In this document: positions 46,218 through 57,592 of the stretch, in pieces
Position numbering within the stretch: the stretch's first letter is position 1
Layout of the letters: each line of letters opens with the position of its first letter
Assembly (NCBI RefSeq): GCF_964275005.1
Contig: NW_027307649.1
Location: 310,001-374,000, forward strand
Length of the DNA stretch: 64,000 nucleotides
Direction: 5' to 3'
Origin: Diadema setosum
Taxonomy: Eukaryota; Echinodermata; Echinoidea; Diadematoida; Diadematidae
Notes under the pieces: model-generated
Seen by the model: the letters and a program-made list of their open reading frames with translations, nothing else
What the model was told of the DNA's origin: nothing
The model's database searches: none
Position numbers and translations under genes: made by a program

Positions 46218-46666
46218 ATCTGGAACCAAACGACACCCCTCCATTGCGAGTACTAGACGACGGGAATGGAGAAGGTTTGCAGGAGGCAAAATCATCGCCA
46301 CTCATCAAGCAGCACCAACTGCCAGAACTGAGAAATATCGATGGAAGTACACCTCAAGCATTATCGAATCATTCAACATCTCCGTCAAGTTTGAGGGAGA
46401 CCCGCCCATCTACAAAGAGACCCGTAAGGCCACAATTTAGAAATATCTATGGAGGTACACGCCAAGCTTTATCGAGTCAATCGACATCCCCGTCAAGTTA
46501 TGGGAAGCAGATCCGCCCTTCTACAACGAAACCACCGAAAAATGCATCAGGTAGCCCAGTATCCGCGCAAACTGTTGTGGAACCCGTAGGTGAGATTTAT
46601 ACGAATCGCCTGTTCATGCGCATGAAAGCTGCCTTGGCTGAGCATTCCGAATCCAACTCGTCGTAG
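46218..46666 (+). CDS. TRIM-like gene 1, exon 2: Ser/Thr-rich tail
   Basis: Follows a pyrimidine tract and CAG acceptor. Joining phase 1 to this exon keeps the frame and gives a predicted protein of 432 residues. The exon has no known fold. It carries a repeated motif of about 30 residues, R-N-I-x-G-x-x-x-Q-A-L-S-x-x-S-T-S-P-S, at two places, with basic and proline-rich spacers. A homologous exon lies at 63645. After the TAG at 46664-46666 a further copy of the motif (RTRSIDEGESQALSSKSSS) is encoded in another frame, so the tail may have been longer before a frameshift. Confidence 0.75.
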
Positions 46667-47387
46667 AAAGCAGGTCCCAAGTCTTTCACAGACAAGAACG
46701 AGAAGTATTGATGAAGGTGAATCTCAAGCTTTATCGAGTAAATCGTCAAGTTTCCGTTCACCCTAAAATATCACTGCCAAACGGAGCCATCCTTATCGAG
46801 TAAGGAACACAGCTCGCACAGACACCATGTCTATGAGTCAGGATTGAAAGTCAGTTTTACCAACTCCATCTCACCATCCCAGGCAACTGCCCCTATTCGA
46901 AAACGTTTACAAAATGTCTTATTGCAAGTTTTTTTTTTTTTAATGTAAAGTGAAACATTTTTTTTTTGTATGGGGGGGGGGGGCATGTGAAAAGTCAAAA
47001 GATATGATACTCTAGCTGAATAATGTTGAAGCTAGGACTTTGTCATGGATATAATTTTGTACGCATAAATTGAATTTAAGTGCATAGTTCAAGATCCGAT
47101 AATTTTGATTAGCAGCGCTTGATGACATGACAACTATCGTTTGCCGTTGTATATTCAACAACGACAGACTAGGGGATTTACTCTCACTAAAGAATGCGTG
47201 TGTGTGTGTGTGTGTGTGTGTTTATTTATTAATCTATCTATTTGTTCACTTTGGTACTTATTTATTAATTCCATTTGTTCGTTTGGCTATTTGAAACTCC
47301 CCCAGTATTCTCCACGAAATTGAGAAGGGCCGGTACCTCTCACCGCCATATAAAAGTTCGAACTATGTTACCGTTTTCAGTGTTTCT
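46667..47387. other. Probable 3' region of TRIM-like gene 1
   Basis: Contains the out-of-frame extra tail repeat (46670-46766), a poly-G run near 46971-46983 and a GT microsatellite (47199-47222). No other gene recognised. Confidence 0.45.
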
Positions 47388-47980
47388 AAGGAGCAAGGTG
47401 GCTCATTTGGGAGCGCGAGTCTGGTTTGCAATCGAAAGGCTCGGTTTCGGGTGTGGGTTCCAATCCCAGTGAGCCTTACTTTTGCAATGTTGTGTGTCAT
47501 TTTGCCGTCCCCTTACTCATGCTCTCAAATGGCAGTCAATTGAACAAAGAATTCAATATCATTACTGTGTCCTGGCGTACAAATTGTTACACTTTTCATT
47601 TAGCCCCATCGTACATAGTCAAACTTGTGACCAAACGCCCTACTACTTATAGCACTCGATATGCCCTTTCTTGCCAATTACATATACCCAAACCTAGAAC
47701 TGAATATAAGAAATGCTCCTTCACTTATGCTGCAAGCAAATAATTTAATAGAGGCACACACTCTATCCCTCGGATAGGACATCAAAATGGAGGTTCAGTG
47801 TGTGAGAGAGTCACAACTCATGCACGCAAAAGATCCTGCTTCATTCTTGGCTTCGCAAAGGGTGGGGTATATAATCAGGGGAAAGTGCATACAACTGGAC
47901 CCCATGTAAGACCAGCTCGGGCAGCTAAATAATGGGCACTCCAGCCATCTTTTCAAGTGAAAAAAAAAACAAAACAAAAC
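47388..47980 (+). mobile_element. tRNA-derived SINE, plus strand, with internal insertion
   Basis: The head has an A-box-like GTGGCTCATTTGGGAG and a B-box-like GGGTTCCAATCCC (47452-47464). The body block CTCGGATAGGACATCAAAATG with GAGAGTCACAACTCATGCACG (about 47765-47830) is shared with the SINE at 62150-62495. About 200 bp between head and body (about 47530-47740) are absent from the other copy, so something was inserted. The tail ends A-rich (47950-47976). Confidence 0.75.
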
Positions 47981-48568
47981 ACCCACTGTTACCTTTTAAA
48001 AGAATATCTAAACTTGATAGGTTAGTCAGTTATAGTAATGTTACCTCCTGTCAAGTAATAATTATATTTCAAACCATACAACAATCCACGTATCTTTACA
48101 TGAATGAAAATTACTAAAGATAAAAATCTAGATAGACAACAGCTTAAAACACCCCATAGAATACAATTTTAATGAAAATAATTATTGACAACAGCTCGAC
48201 AGTTAAGTCATAATTGGCTGTGGGGAAATATGCAGCGGGACAGCTCAGCGCTAAAATAATTTATGGCAGTAGTAAAGGTGTATCATACCAGTGTCCCAAC
48301 CTATTTGGGAATATATTTTACGGCATCCTTTTCGGGAATACACGACAAATCTAAAAATGGCTCACGCTGCCTGCCACTCCTGCCACTAACTAGTGTTAGC
48401 AGCCTATAAAGATTCGCATGCTGTTACCACTGACAATTACTACTGAGGGTAAGCCGCTCGGTGAGAATTTAAAGGGATGGAATGGTATTGGTTGAGGTGA
48501 GAATAAGCTTTTAACTTTTGCGAGATATTTAGAAATCACTCTATGAAATGTTAGGAAGTCTACAATTC
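47981..48568. other. Non-coding
   Basis: AT-rich, no recognised feature. Confidence 0.4.
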
Positions 48569-48751
48569 TAAGAGGAATTCAAAGTTTATTTGATGAATAT
48601 CAGTTTTGAAATGGCTGAGATATCCAAAAACAAAGTAAAACAAAGCGATCCTGACAAAAGTTGGGTGCCACTTTTATTGGGATCGCTTTGTTTTGGATAC
48701 CTTAGCCGTTTAAAAACTAATTTTCATCAAGTAAGCTTTGAATTCCTCTTA
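48569..48751. mobile_element. 183-bp hairpin MITE
   Basis: TAAGAGGAATTCAAAG at the left is inverted at the right (CTTTGAATTCCTCTTA), and the similarity continues through AAAACAAAGCGATCC near the centre. Non-coding; the open frame crossing it exists by chance. Confidence 0.7.
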
Positions 48752-49507
48752 GACAAAGATGTTAGAATTATATGCTTTTTCATACATCTGAGGATGTTTC
48801 TTGTTATCTCAACAAATCATCAAAAAATCGTTGAAAACCTCAAACCCCATCTCAACCGAAAAACACACACATCCATGAGCACACCACAGTACATCGGAGG
48901 ATTTCAAAAATGTTGATGAATTCCATGTTCAAACGCCTGCCGCCCTCTGTAGAATAAGATTTTACCACAACGTAGTGCCGTCACAACAAAACAAAAGTTT
49001 TTGAAAATATATATATAAATAATTTCATGAGAGTGTCATAATTTCGGTGAAAAGTTCTCATTCTTTCGACTCTCCCTAAGATTAGATTTGCTTTCGCTTA
49101 AGTTCATTCTCCTTGTGTTCTTTAAAAATGTATTTCAAGCTTTAGCTGTTTTGATACCCTGTAAAATAAATTTTTATCTCGTCTTGAGTCATCATGATTA
49201 TCTTTGAGTTGTTGTTCCCGTGAGTATTTCATTAATACTGGGGCCCTATAGAACAGAGATTTAACGTTGCGGAGTGCAAGTGTTGAGCTTATTTCAAGTC
49301 ATGTATCGTAAATTCGTCACAGTTGACTATTTTTATAACAAGCACATCATGTTCAGAAACTGATCCTGTCTTGTGCTTGATCTTCTCATTTAAAACTAAT
49401 TTACAAAACCGCTTGGAATAAAAAACAACAGAGAAATATGAGACATTCGTATGTAACAAGTGAAGCACAGATTCCTCTGTGCATAAGACAGGTTGATTTA
49501 TTCTTGG
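48752..49507. other. Non-coding
   Basis: No recognised feature. Confidence 0.4.
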
Positions 49508-49838
49508 TTGTCATGTCAATAGTTAAAATGTCTTTTTGTTTTCGTTTTTTTTTTTCATTTCATTTGTCAGATCTTGTTCAAGAAAATAAATGATGTATTG
49601 CGCAGTAATCGGTAAAAGGAATAGTAATATCCAAAATAAAGGGAACATGGTTATGCAATAAAATGAAAGTTTAGTCTTTGTTGTCATGTCAAAAGTACAA
49701 ATTTCTTTTTTTTCTTTTTTTTATTTCGTCTGTCAGATCTTGTTCAAGGAAATGGCAGAGGTAATGCGCAGTAATCGGTAAAGGGAATTAGTATTATCCA
49801 AAATAAAGGGAACATGATTATGAAATAAAATTTAAACG
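49508..49838. repeat. Two-copy tandem duplication, 173-bp period
   Basis: TTGTCATGTCAA...GTAATCGGTAAA(A/G)GGAAT...AAATAAAGGGAACATG occurs at 49508-49680 and again at 49681-49838, about 90% identical by eye. Confidence 0.8.
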
Positions 49839-50184
49839 TATGACGATAATATGATACAAACTTTTTAACGGCGATGACGAAAATGAAAATTGAGACTACA
49901 TGCATTACGGTGGAGAGGATTGTAATGACAACGTTTGTCGGCAGCCGCAATGCTTTTGGATATTCCTTCATTACAGACTCCTGACATTACAAACCTTATA
50001 AAGAGTTTAATGGCTGAGCACTAGTGTTTAAATTTCAGTCACGCCCTCTCCCGATTTATGTATTTATGATTTATGTATCAGGTGGCATTACGGCCATGGA
50101 TAAACTGACAACGTTGCAATAATATACTTATGTAGGCCTTTATGTATTTTCAACACACTTACAAACACACACACATACACACGC

Positions 50185-50224
<40 letters not shown>

Positions 50225-51140
50225 TATATACACATATAATGTAACTAAAGAGTATCGTGATTAGAGGGGATATGGTGAATCAAAACCATATAGATGAGTG
50301 AAATTTCTTCTTTTATCTTTAATGCTGCGGAGATGACAAATCTTAGCAATAGGCCTACGCCATGAATTACACAAAACCTTGCACAATATTGTATGAAAGT
50401 AGATACTAGTAATGCATGAAAATTCGTAGTAAGCCCCATCCGTGGAAATACTACGGAAAATGTATTAAGAAATAGGGCCTACTACGATGTAGGGCCTACA
50501 GTACAAAGCTATGAGATGGAAAGGACCACTTCGGAATTGTACAGGTTTGTTTTAAATTATGATTTAAATGCTTGAGCATGACACTATTCCTATATTTTGG
50601 ATCATATGTTCTGAACGAATATCCAGCAAACTTGATCGACTAACTGTGCTTTAGGGCAATGTTCGTTCTTCCCAAGATTCTTTAATCCGGAACTAAGTAA
50701 TTCCATATTGTAGGCCCCTATGTTCTGTCCTTTTCTCGACACGTGGATATATTGAATGAAAAGATAAGCAGGTCGTAATAATTTGCGATACTAAAGTTTT
50801 GATATATGACATTATTCCTGCTTTTTTGGTCGTATTTCATGAAAAAAAAACACACACCTGATGTTTGTAAGTTGGTGTGGACGCGGGAGTGTGAGCACCG
50901 TTTACGAAACCCATAAAAATGGCGACAATCGGCTTTACAAACACACTCAAATAATAATCCATGCATATTTGGGGAAAACGAAAAACAAGTATGCGGAAGT
51001 GTTTAAAGATCTACCCTTTGGCCGGCTAGATGTTCTATAGGGTTCATTATCCGAAGATTTTTTAGCCCTGGTCTACTTTATACTGTGTGCGTATTGCGTG
51101 ATACTCACGTTTTGCAGTAGAAGTTCCCCCAACAGTTTAC
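49839..51140. other. Non-coding with TA microsatellite
   Basis: Contains a TA run at about 50190-50220 preceded by an ACAC-rich stretch. No gene recognised. Confidence 0.45.
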
Positions 51141-51550
51141 TTGTAGATATAATGAATGCAGTAATATTGCTAGAACACATCAACTAACATGAAAATCAGG
51201 CAATCCTTTTTAAAAGTTATAAAACTTTAGCTTCCACAAAATTTCTTTTCCTTATGAAAAGTAAACATTACTTTGACTTGTTACAATAATATTATGACAA
51301 AGTGTGATATCATTTCCTGTGGTTTCTGAAAGAGGTAAGTAACATGTTCTCTAGGGAATTCTCTTTTTCTTTGTATTTCTTTATATCGTTGTTTTGTCTT
51401 GATGTCACAAAATAGTGTAGTGTTTTCATCCAACGATGGCGGCACAGAAATCTTAAAAATTTATAACGTTTGAACAGACTGCCTGATTTTCCTCAAACTT
51501 CACTTATGTGCTCTTGCTGCATTGTTTCTGTCTACAATTTAAGTCCCAGG
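51140..51550. mobile_element. Diverged copy of the TTAA-type fold-back MITE family
   Basis: It shares blocks with the MITE at 52500-53057: TAGAACACATCA...GAAAATCAGGCAATCC...AAAAGTTATAAAACTTTAG on the left and ATTTATAACGTTTGAACAG...CTGATTTTCCTCAAACTTCAC on the right, in inverted arrangement. Ends are decayed, so the limits are approximate. Confidence 0.55.
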
Positions 51551-51705
51551 TTTTCCTAGTAGGCCCTAAAAACAAAGGGGAAAAAAGCACACACACACAC
51601 ACACACAAATTGTGGCATGACGTGAAGTGTGTTACGCGCATTCTTCTTATGCGCGTTCTGTTACGGTAAGCTTTTGAACCACTTTCCCTTGAAATGCTCC
51701 TCTGT

Positions 51706-52196
51706 CCTGCAAAGGATTTTTTCATTCGGCAAATGCCTTTACCCGAACGGCGACTTCGTCGCCACAGAATTCAGTTGACAAAGGGTCTGAAAACCAGACA
51801 ATACCAAATTGCGTTTCTTTACGAGCAGAGCGCCACTACGACAAAATATTGAAAGGTTATATTAAAAGCGCGGCCGAGCCCGGCAGTGTAAACGGACAAA
51901 ATTGCGGGGCTCGGCCGCGGCTCGGCCCAGCCCCGCACTGTGAACGGGGTCCTAGACCCCGTTTACAGTGCGAGGCTCGGCCGCGGCCGAGCCCTCCTTC
52001 ATTTCAGTGTAAACGCACAAAAGGCCAAATGCGAGGCCAAAATTGGCCTCGCATTTGGCCACGCTCTGGAGGTGGTCGCGGCCGCGGCCGAGCCCGGCCT
52101 TTTCTCAGTGTAAACGCAAACTGGGCCAAATGCGCGGCCAATTTTAGTATGGCTCGAAACCCTCTGCCTGTACTATTTCGCTATTCAGGATATTAA
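51706..52196. repeat. GC-rich self-complementary repeat, partly duplicated at 59140-59330
   Basis: The first 190 bp (CTGCAAAGGATTTTTTCATT... to GCGCGGCCGAGCCCGGCAGTG) reappear at 59140-59330, on the other side of the LTR element. The rest is a set of nested palindromes built on GGCCGAGCC, CAGTGTAAACG and GGCCAAATGCG. It looks like one or more MITEs. The open frame across it is an artefact of low-complexity GC sequence. Confidence 0.65.
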
Positions 52197-52201
52197 CCCC
52201 C

Positions 52202-53932
52202 TGTTACGACCAAAATCACTCTGAGAATGATCGCACAAAAGAAACAATCAACTAATGTTCAGGCGGTTTATTAACAGTGATATTGTGGGTACAGACTCGT
52301 AATCGGTTTTCACATCAGTACAATAATGATCAATAGAAACAATTAAAAATCGGTAATGGAATCACTTACACGTGTCTGAAATCAGGTAATCCTTTAATTG
52401 AAAAGGTCCAACTGCGACGTTCGATGCACAAATGAATAATCCTTGACGTGCCGATGAATGATTCCTCCGGCGTAATTCCAGAGACACAGGTTGCATTAAA
52501 GGGAAGATAAACCCCAAGAACAATGTGGATTGAGTGAAAACAGCAACTTTAGTAGAACACATCAGTGAAAGTTTGAGGAAAATCAGACAATCGATGCAAA
52601 AGTTATGAATTTTTAAAGTTTTGGTGTTGGAACCACTGGATGAGGAGACTACTAGAGGTTATGACGTATGAGTGGACAACAATACCAAGAAAATATGAAG
52701 AAAATACTACAAAAATCCATTTTTCATGAAAATTACAAATTCCATCAACTTGATATTGACATATGTTAAGGGTAGCAATTATTCCCCCTGCTTTCTGAAA
52801 GCGGTTGGTCCACTGCTCTTTCATAATTCTAGAAAAGTGAATTTTTGTTGAATTTCCTTTATATTTTCTTTGTATTGTTGTCCACTCATACGTCATATCC
52901 TCTAGTAGTCTCCTCATCCAGCGGTTCCAACACCAAAACTTAAAAAATTCATAACTTTTGCATCGATTGTCCGATTTTCCTCAAACTTTCACTGATGTGT
53001 TCTACTAATGTTGCTGCTTTCACTCAATCCACATTGCTCTTTGGGTTTACCTTCCCTTTAATCCACATTATAAATCCGGGGTAAAATCCGCGATATATGT
53101 CCACGGTATAATGTTCACAGGGAAACGTGTAGAATCCAAACGTTATGACGACCACGTCCAGTTGATGCGTTGAATGATGATTCACTTTACAATGTCCAGC
53201 AAAGAATCCAGCCCGTCACAGCTTTGCCGTAATAATGTCCGTTGACTCTAAAATATGGAGTCTATCTCTAACGTAGGCAAATTAATTCTCTGCAGGCAAA
53301 ATGTCTCTCAGGCCTTATCTCCACAAACACAATTTGTATAGCAGGTCAGCAGGTAACACAGGACTGACTATAACAAGTCGCTTCAGAGCCAGAAGTGACG
53401 TAACTCTCAGAGCAGAGGTGTTGGGTACTCTGCCTACCTCAGAATTTCTCCTGCTTATATACTATCCATTCACCCCTTTCTAGTACATTCTGTAATTTTC
53501 TCCAACCTGGGGCCACATACATGAACATACTAGCAAGTCCAAATTCCAGGAATCCTGGATGACTCACTGCCTAACTATGTGCATAACATCATTGCCAAAA
53601 TTAACTACCAATCACATTGGGCTACAGGGACAGTGCCTCACTCAGCTAAATATGTAAGCACTTCCAAGAACATTCTGGAATGGGTTAAATCATTATAGAT
53701 TGAGTGAGCTATAAACGTCTAATGTATTTTTCTGTCACATGCATACATGTACTGTATCTACATTGTATACCACGTAGAAAATCTCCACTGATCTGGTCAG
53801 TCTGTATGTACTATATCTATATCATATAGAATGTTCTCCATTAATGTGGTCACCCGTGTACATACACATTAAAACAACCATGCATACAGCCTTGATACAT
53901 GTACATAACTACTAGTGTGTACATTTGTGACA
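52202..53932 (-). repeat. 3' LTR (with nested MITE)
   Basis: On the plus strand it begins TGTTACGACC and ends ATTTGTGACA; in element orientation this is TGTCACAAAT...GGTCGTAACA, the usual TG...CA. Without the 558-bp MITE and its duplicated TTAA it is about 1169 bp, matching the 5' LTR. The purine-rich ATGGGGGATGG just before it (53933-53943, minus strand) is the likely polypurine tract. Confidence 0.9.
52500..53057. mobile_element. 558-bp fold-back MITE in the 3' LTR, duplicated TTAA
   Basis: Starts AGGGAAGATAAACCC and ends GGGTTTACCTTCCCT, with TTAA at 52496-52499 and 53058-53061. The 5' LTR provides the exact empty site (GCATTAATCCACATT near 57884). Arms of roughly 250 bp are inverted copies of each other, so the whole element can fold back. 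TTAA targeting with CCC-containing termini suggests piggyBac or another TTAA-specific transposase acting in trans. Relatives: 51140-51550 and 62520-62690. Confidence 0.88.
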
Positions 53933-54260
53933 CCATCCCCCATGGGAAAAAGAAAGCCTTGCCGTAGCAAGGGTTTCTTTTACCTCCACAATTTCTCATT
54001 GTTATTTACAATGAATGTGAGGTAAAATCCAAGTCAAGCAACAATAATCACATACTATCACATGTCTTTTGAATAGCTGCATTAATTCCATGTTCTCTTT
54101 TCATGGATACCAGTTACATTGATATTGCTTGGATTTTCTTAGCCACATGTAATCATGTCAAACTGTTTTGCATACATTAATGGATATGCTAAGCACATAC
54201 ACTGTAAGTGATATGCGGTGAAAACTTTTCACCCTTGAATTCTACTGTGCTACTGTATCC
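53933..54260 (-). other. Internal region between integrase stop and 3' LTR
   Basis: About 330 bp without coding potential, where RT and RNase H would be expected in a Gmr1-like element. The part next to the LTR (53933-54030) is also found fused to the 5' LTR at 58763-58861. Confidence 0.6.
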
Positions 54261-54261
54261 A

Positions 54262-55110
54262 CTACCTATGTCACACCAACTGACTTTCGGTCATAGCATT
54301 CTTTCAGCATGTTGACATGACACATTTTCTGTTCTTTGCATCTGTCTGGTGTGCTGATCACATAGTTCACATCATTGAATTTCTTTTTGACACAGTATGG
54401 GCCACTGAACTTGGCTTTCAGTGGTTCACCTTGTATGGGCAGCAGTACAAGAACTTTGTCAAGGTTCGGGCTTTGGCATTTTTGTCTGCCTTTCTCTTCA
54501 TTGAGTCTTGTGACACTTTCGAGTGTTCCCTAGCTACCTCACAAGCCTTTGAAAGCCTTTCACGAAACTTTGACACATAGTCAAGTAGGTGGACCTCATC
54601 ATCCTCAGTCATGAATTTCTCTTTGATGAGCTTCAGTGGGCCCCTAACTTCATGACCGTACACCAACTCAAATGGGCTGAAACCCGTCGACTCATTTGGG
54701 GAGTCCCTCGTTGCAAACAGGAGGAAAGGGATGCCCTTATCCCAATCCTCGGGATACTCCTCACAGAATGCCCTAATCATTGTCTTCAGGGTCTGGTGGT
54801 AGCACTCCAACGCACCTTGGGATTGGGGATGATAAGCTGACGACTTCAGCTGCTTCACACCCAAACGATACATCATCTCTTGAAATATGCCTGACATGAA
54901 ATTTGACCCTTGGTCAGACTGCACTTCCTTGGGCAACCCATACTTAGTGAAAAACTGCACTAGAGCATCTACCACAGTCTGAGCAGTGATATTTCGCAAT
55001 GGGATAGCCTCTGGAAACCGTGTAGACATATCCATGATTGTCAAGAGGTACTAATGACCCGACCTAGTCCTAGGCAAAGGTCCAACACAGTCAGAACCCG
55101 ACTGAATGGT
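54262..55110 (-). pseudogene. Integrase catalytic core and C-terminal domain
   Basis: The minus strand encodes DCVGPLPRTRSGH, an in-frame TAG near 55050, then TIMDMSTRFPEA, SDQGSNF and HPQSQGALE, giving the D, D-35-E catalytic triad of retroviral-type integrases. A frameshift near 54470 precedes the C-terminal KVLVLLPIQGEPLKAKFSGPY (a GPY/F module) and CHVNMLKECYDRK, ending at a TAG (54264-54266). Integrase joins element cDNA to host DNA. The stop and frameshifts make it a pseudogene. Confidence 0.85.
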
Positions 55111-57029
55111 TCTTCAAACGCAGGTATCGGAATCAACGGCGCCGGCTTCACTGAATGCTGTGGTTTACCAGCCACCTGACATGTGTGACAAGTCTTGCAA
55201 AACTCAGCCACATCCACATTCAACCCTGGCCAATAGAAATGCCTCATGATCCGATCCTTTGTCTTTCTGACGCCTAAATGGCCGCCAACTGGTAACTCGT
55301 GAGCAATCCTCAAGATCTCACCGCGGTAACTGGGAGGGACAACAACTTGACGGACCACCGTCCAATCCTCATCAGCTGGCCTATGGGGAGGTCTCCACTT
55401 CCTCATCAAAATGCCATCTTTGACATAATAGCACTCAGGGACCTCTTCAGCCTCAGCCTCAGAACACGCCGTCTGAGACAAGCCTTTCAACTCAGAGTCT
55501 GCCTGCTGTGCTTCAACCAAGGAAGACTTGCTAAACAGCCCATCACTGTTAGCCTCGGAGCCTAATACAGCAACCCCATCATTCAAATCCTTGAAAAAGG
55601 TTTCTGCCAACCAAACACCGGAATTCTCCTCCACATCAACAGAATCCGCATCATCTTGAACAGCTCTGCGGGCCTGAGACCTAGTCACAACACAATCCAG
55701 GAAAATCCCAGGAAACTCCTCCTGCAACTGCTCAGTTTCAGCAACCACCACTGGTTTATCCGAAACAACTGGAGACGCAACCACCTTGTCCCCAGCCAAG
55801 TCATTCCCCAACAGGAAGTCAATGCCTGCCATGGGCAACTCAGGAACAACTCCAACAGTCACAGGACCAGAAACTAGGTCACACTTCAAATCCACTCTGT
55901 ACAGTGGAACTGACATATAACTGCCATCAACAGTCTGAATCAAGACTTTTGCATTCACTGCACTATCTGGTGGAAAAGTCATACCACCATCCACCATTAA
56001 CGACTGAGAGGCCCCCGTATCCCGCAGGATGACTTCTGGTTTACCTGCCTCACCAGAAGTACATGGGGTCACCTCACCATCAAACAAAAAGCTACGATAG
56101 CTCTCATCCACCTGCTTCAGCCTATCTTTGAATTTGGGAGATCGACTTTCAATGGCCTGTGTTTCACTGAACGGGACACTATTTTCGGGCAGGACACTTT
56201 TTGACATGACAAATCCCATGTCCTTCTTTGTTTTGTTTTGCAACTTCCAACACTGTGACTTCACATGCCCTGTCTTGTTACAGTAAAAACATTTGATGAC
56301 ATTTGCACTTGTACTGGACCCTTTGTCAGATTGAGGCTTTGGTACCAATGAAGTTTCAGAACTCGTGCCTTTTTCAGAACCAGCATTCTTTGGATTGCTC
56401 GACTGATTTTTGTCTCTCTTATTTCCAGAGAAACTCCTGAAAGGTGGTCTGTTGTCATTTCTGTGGGTCAGTTCATACTCATCAGCCATCAAGGCTGCTT
56501 TATGCAAACTTGTCACTTTGTGATCATCCAAATGTGACCTCACACTGAAAGCAACACTCTTTTTGAATTCTTCCAAGAGAACAACCTCACGTAGGTTATC
56601 AAAGTCCTGATCCACTTTCAGGGATCTGTACCACCTATCAAACATCATTTCTTTTTCACGAGCAAACTCAACATGTGTCTGGCCTGGTTTGCGGTGCGAA
56701 TTTCTGAACTTGTGTCTGTATGCCTCTGGCACCAACTCATAAGCATTCAACACTGCTTTCTTGACTGTAGCATAGTCACGTGATTGCTCTTCAGAGAGAG
56801 ATGAGTACACATCAGCGGCTTTGCCGACAAACACACTTTGAAGGAGCATGGGCCAAAATTCCTGTGGCCATCTCAAACTGTTAGCCACCTTCTCAAATGA
56901 CACAAAGTATGCATCAACTCTGTTTTCCTCAGACTTTGGCACCAATCGAATGTTTTTTGGCCAAATCAAATTCAGAGGGAGCCCTTTCACGATTTCCAAC
57001 AGTCTGTGCATGAGCCATTTCCATCTCAT
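55041..57029 (-). pseudogene. Gag C-terminus, CCHC knuckle, protease and integrase zinc-binding domain
   Basis: A 662-codon frame, the longest in the element. In order it has a Gag capsid-like part (VDAYFVSFEKVANSLRWPQE), the nucleocapsid knuckle CFYCNKTGHVKSQC, the aspartic-protease motif RDTGASQSLM followed by GIDFLLGNDLAGDK, a long acidic linker, and the integrase H2C2 domain (HELPVGGHLGVRKTKDRI...CKTCHTC). It ends out of frame just before the integrase core. Notably, RT and RNase H motifs are absent between protease and integrase. The true start of Gag is in the overlapping frame upstream. Confidence 0.85.
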
Positions 57030-57453
57030 GCAATTTCATTTGCTGCTCCATTTCGAATTTCTTCATTTCCATTTGTTCTTTCTCCCTCTCTCTTTCTCTT
57101 TCTCTTTCTTTTTCCTTCATTTCCATTTCTCTAGCCCTTTGCTCTCTTTCTATTTCTAACCTCATCTTCTCTTTCTCCAGTTCCATTTCTTTCTCCTTCA
57201 TTTGCAATTTAGCAAGATCAAGCCGTGTTTGATCTGATATTTGAGCTTGAGCTGGAGTGTCAATTTCTTCTTTGAGCTCCATGTGACCAGCTACTAAATC
57301 AAGAATCTCTGCCTTTCTTACACCTTGTGGAACATCTACACTTAAATGCTGTGCAATAGCAGTCAAATCACATTTGCGTAACCTTTGCAAATCTTTGAGG
57401 GACAAATCTGTCCTCTGAACAAATGCCTGAACATCCATTGTACTGATTGACAT
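56950..57453 (-). pseudogene. Gag N-terminal region with long charged coiled coil
   Basis: Starts at ATG 57453 with MSISTMDVQAFVQRTDLSLK, contains a SAP-like GVRKAEILDLVAGH segment, then an extended Met/Glu/Lys/Arg-rich helix (residues about 75-150, low-complexity KEREREREREKE), and reaches SEFDLAKK. At a run of six As (56953-56958 on the plus strand as Ts) homology moves to the other frame (KNIRLVPKSEE). One-base slippage, a programmed shift or a sequencing error could explain the break. Confidence 0.75.
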
Positions 57454-57570
57454 TTTGACAATGTATTACACACAATGTACAATTGAACAATCAACTCACT
57501 GGTATTTTGTCTGTACCAATATACTAGATTCCGGAACGTTCCAAATTCTAAGTTTTGGCTTTAAATTCAC

Positions 57571-57588
57571 TTCCCGGACAAGCCCCCA
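57571..57588 (-). promoter_or_regulatory. Primer binding site, tRNA-Pro-like
   Basis: On the minus strand, shortly after the 5' LTR end, the sequence TGGGGGCTTGTCCGGGAA matches the tRNA-Pro primer site used by gammaretroviruses (TGGGGGCTCGTCCGGGAT) at 16 of 18 positions. It lies 4 nt inside the LTR boundary. Confidence 0.75.
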
Positions 57589-57592
57589 ATTT

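Noticed and set aside
47388..47470. Genuine tRNA gene
   Set aside because: Only A- and B-box resemblance; no good cloverleaf, and it is joined to a SINE body shared with 62150-62495.
51849..52196. 115-codon Arg/Pro/Gly-rich open frame
   Set aside because: Translation of GC-rich palindromic repeat; also present on repeats elsewhere without conservation.
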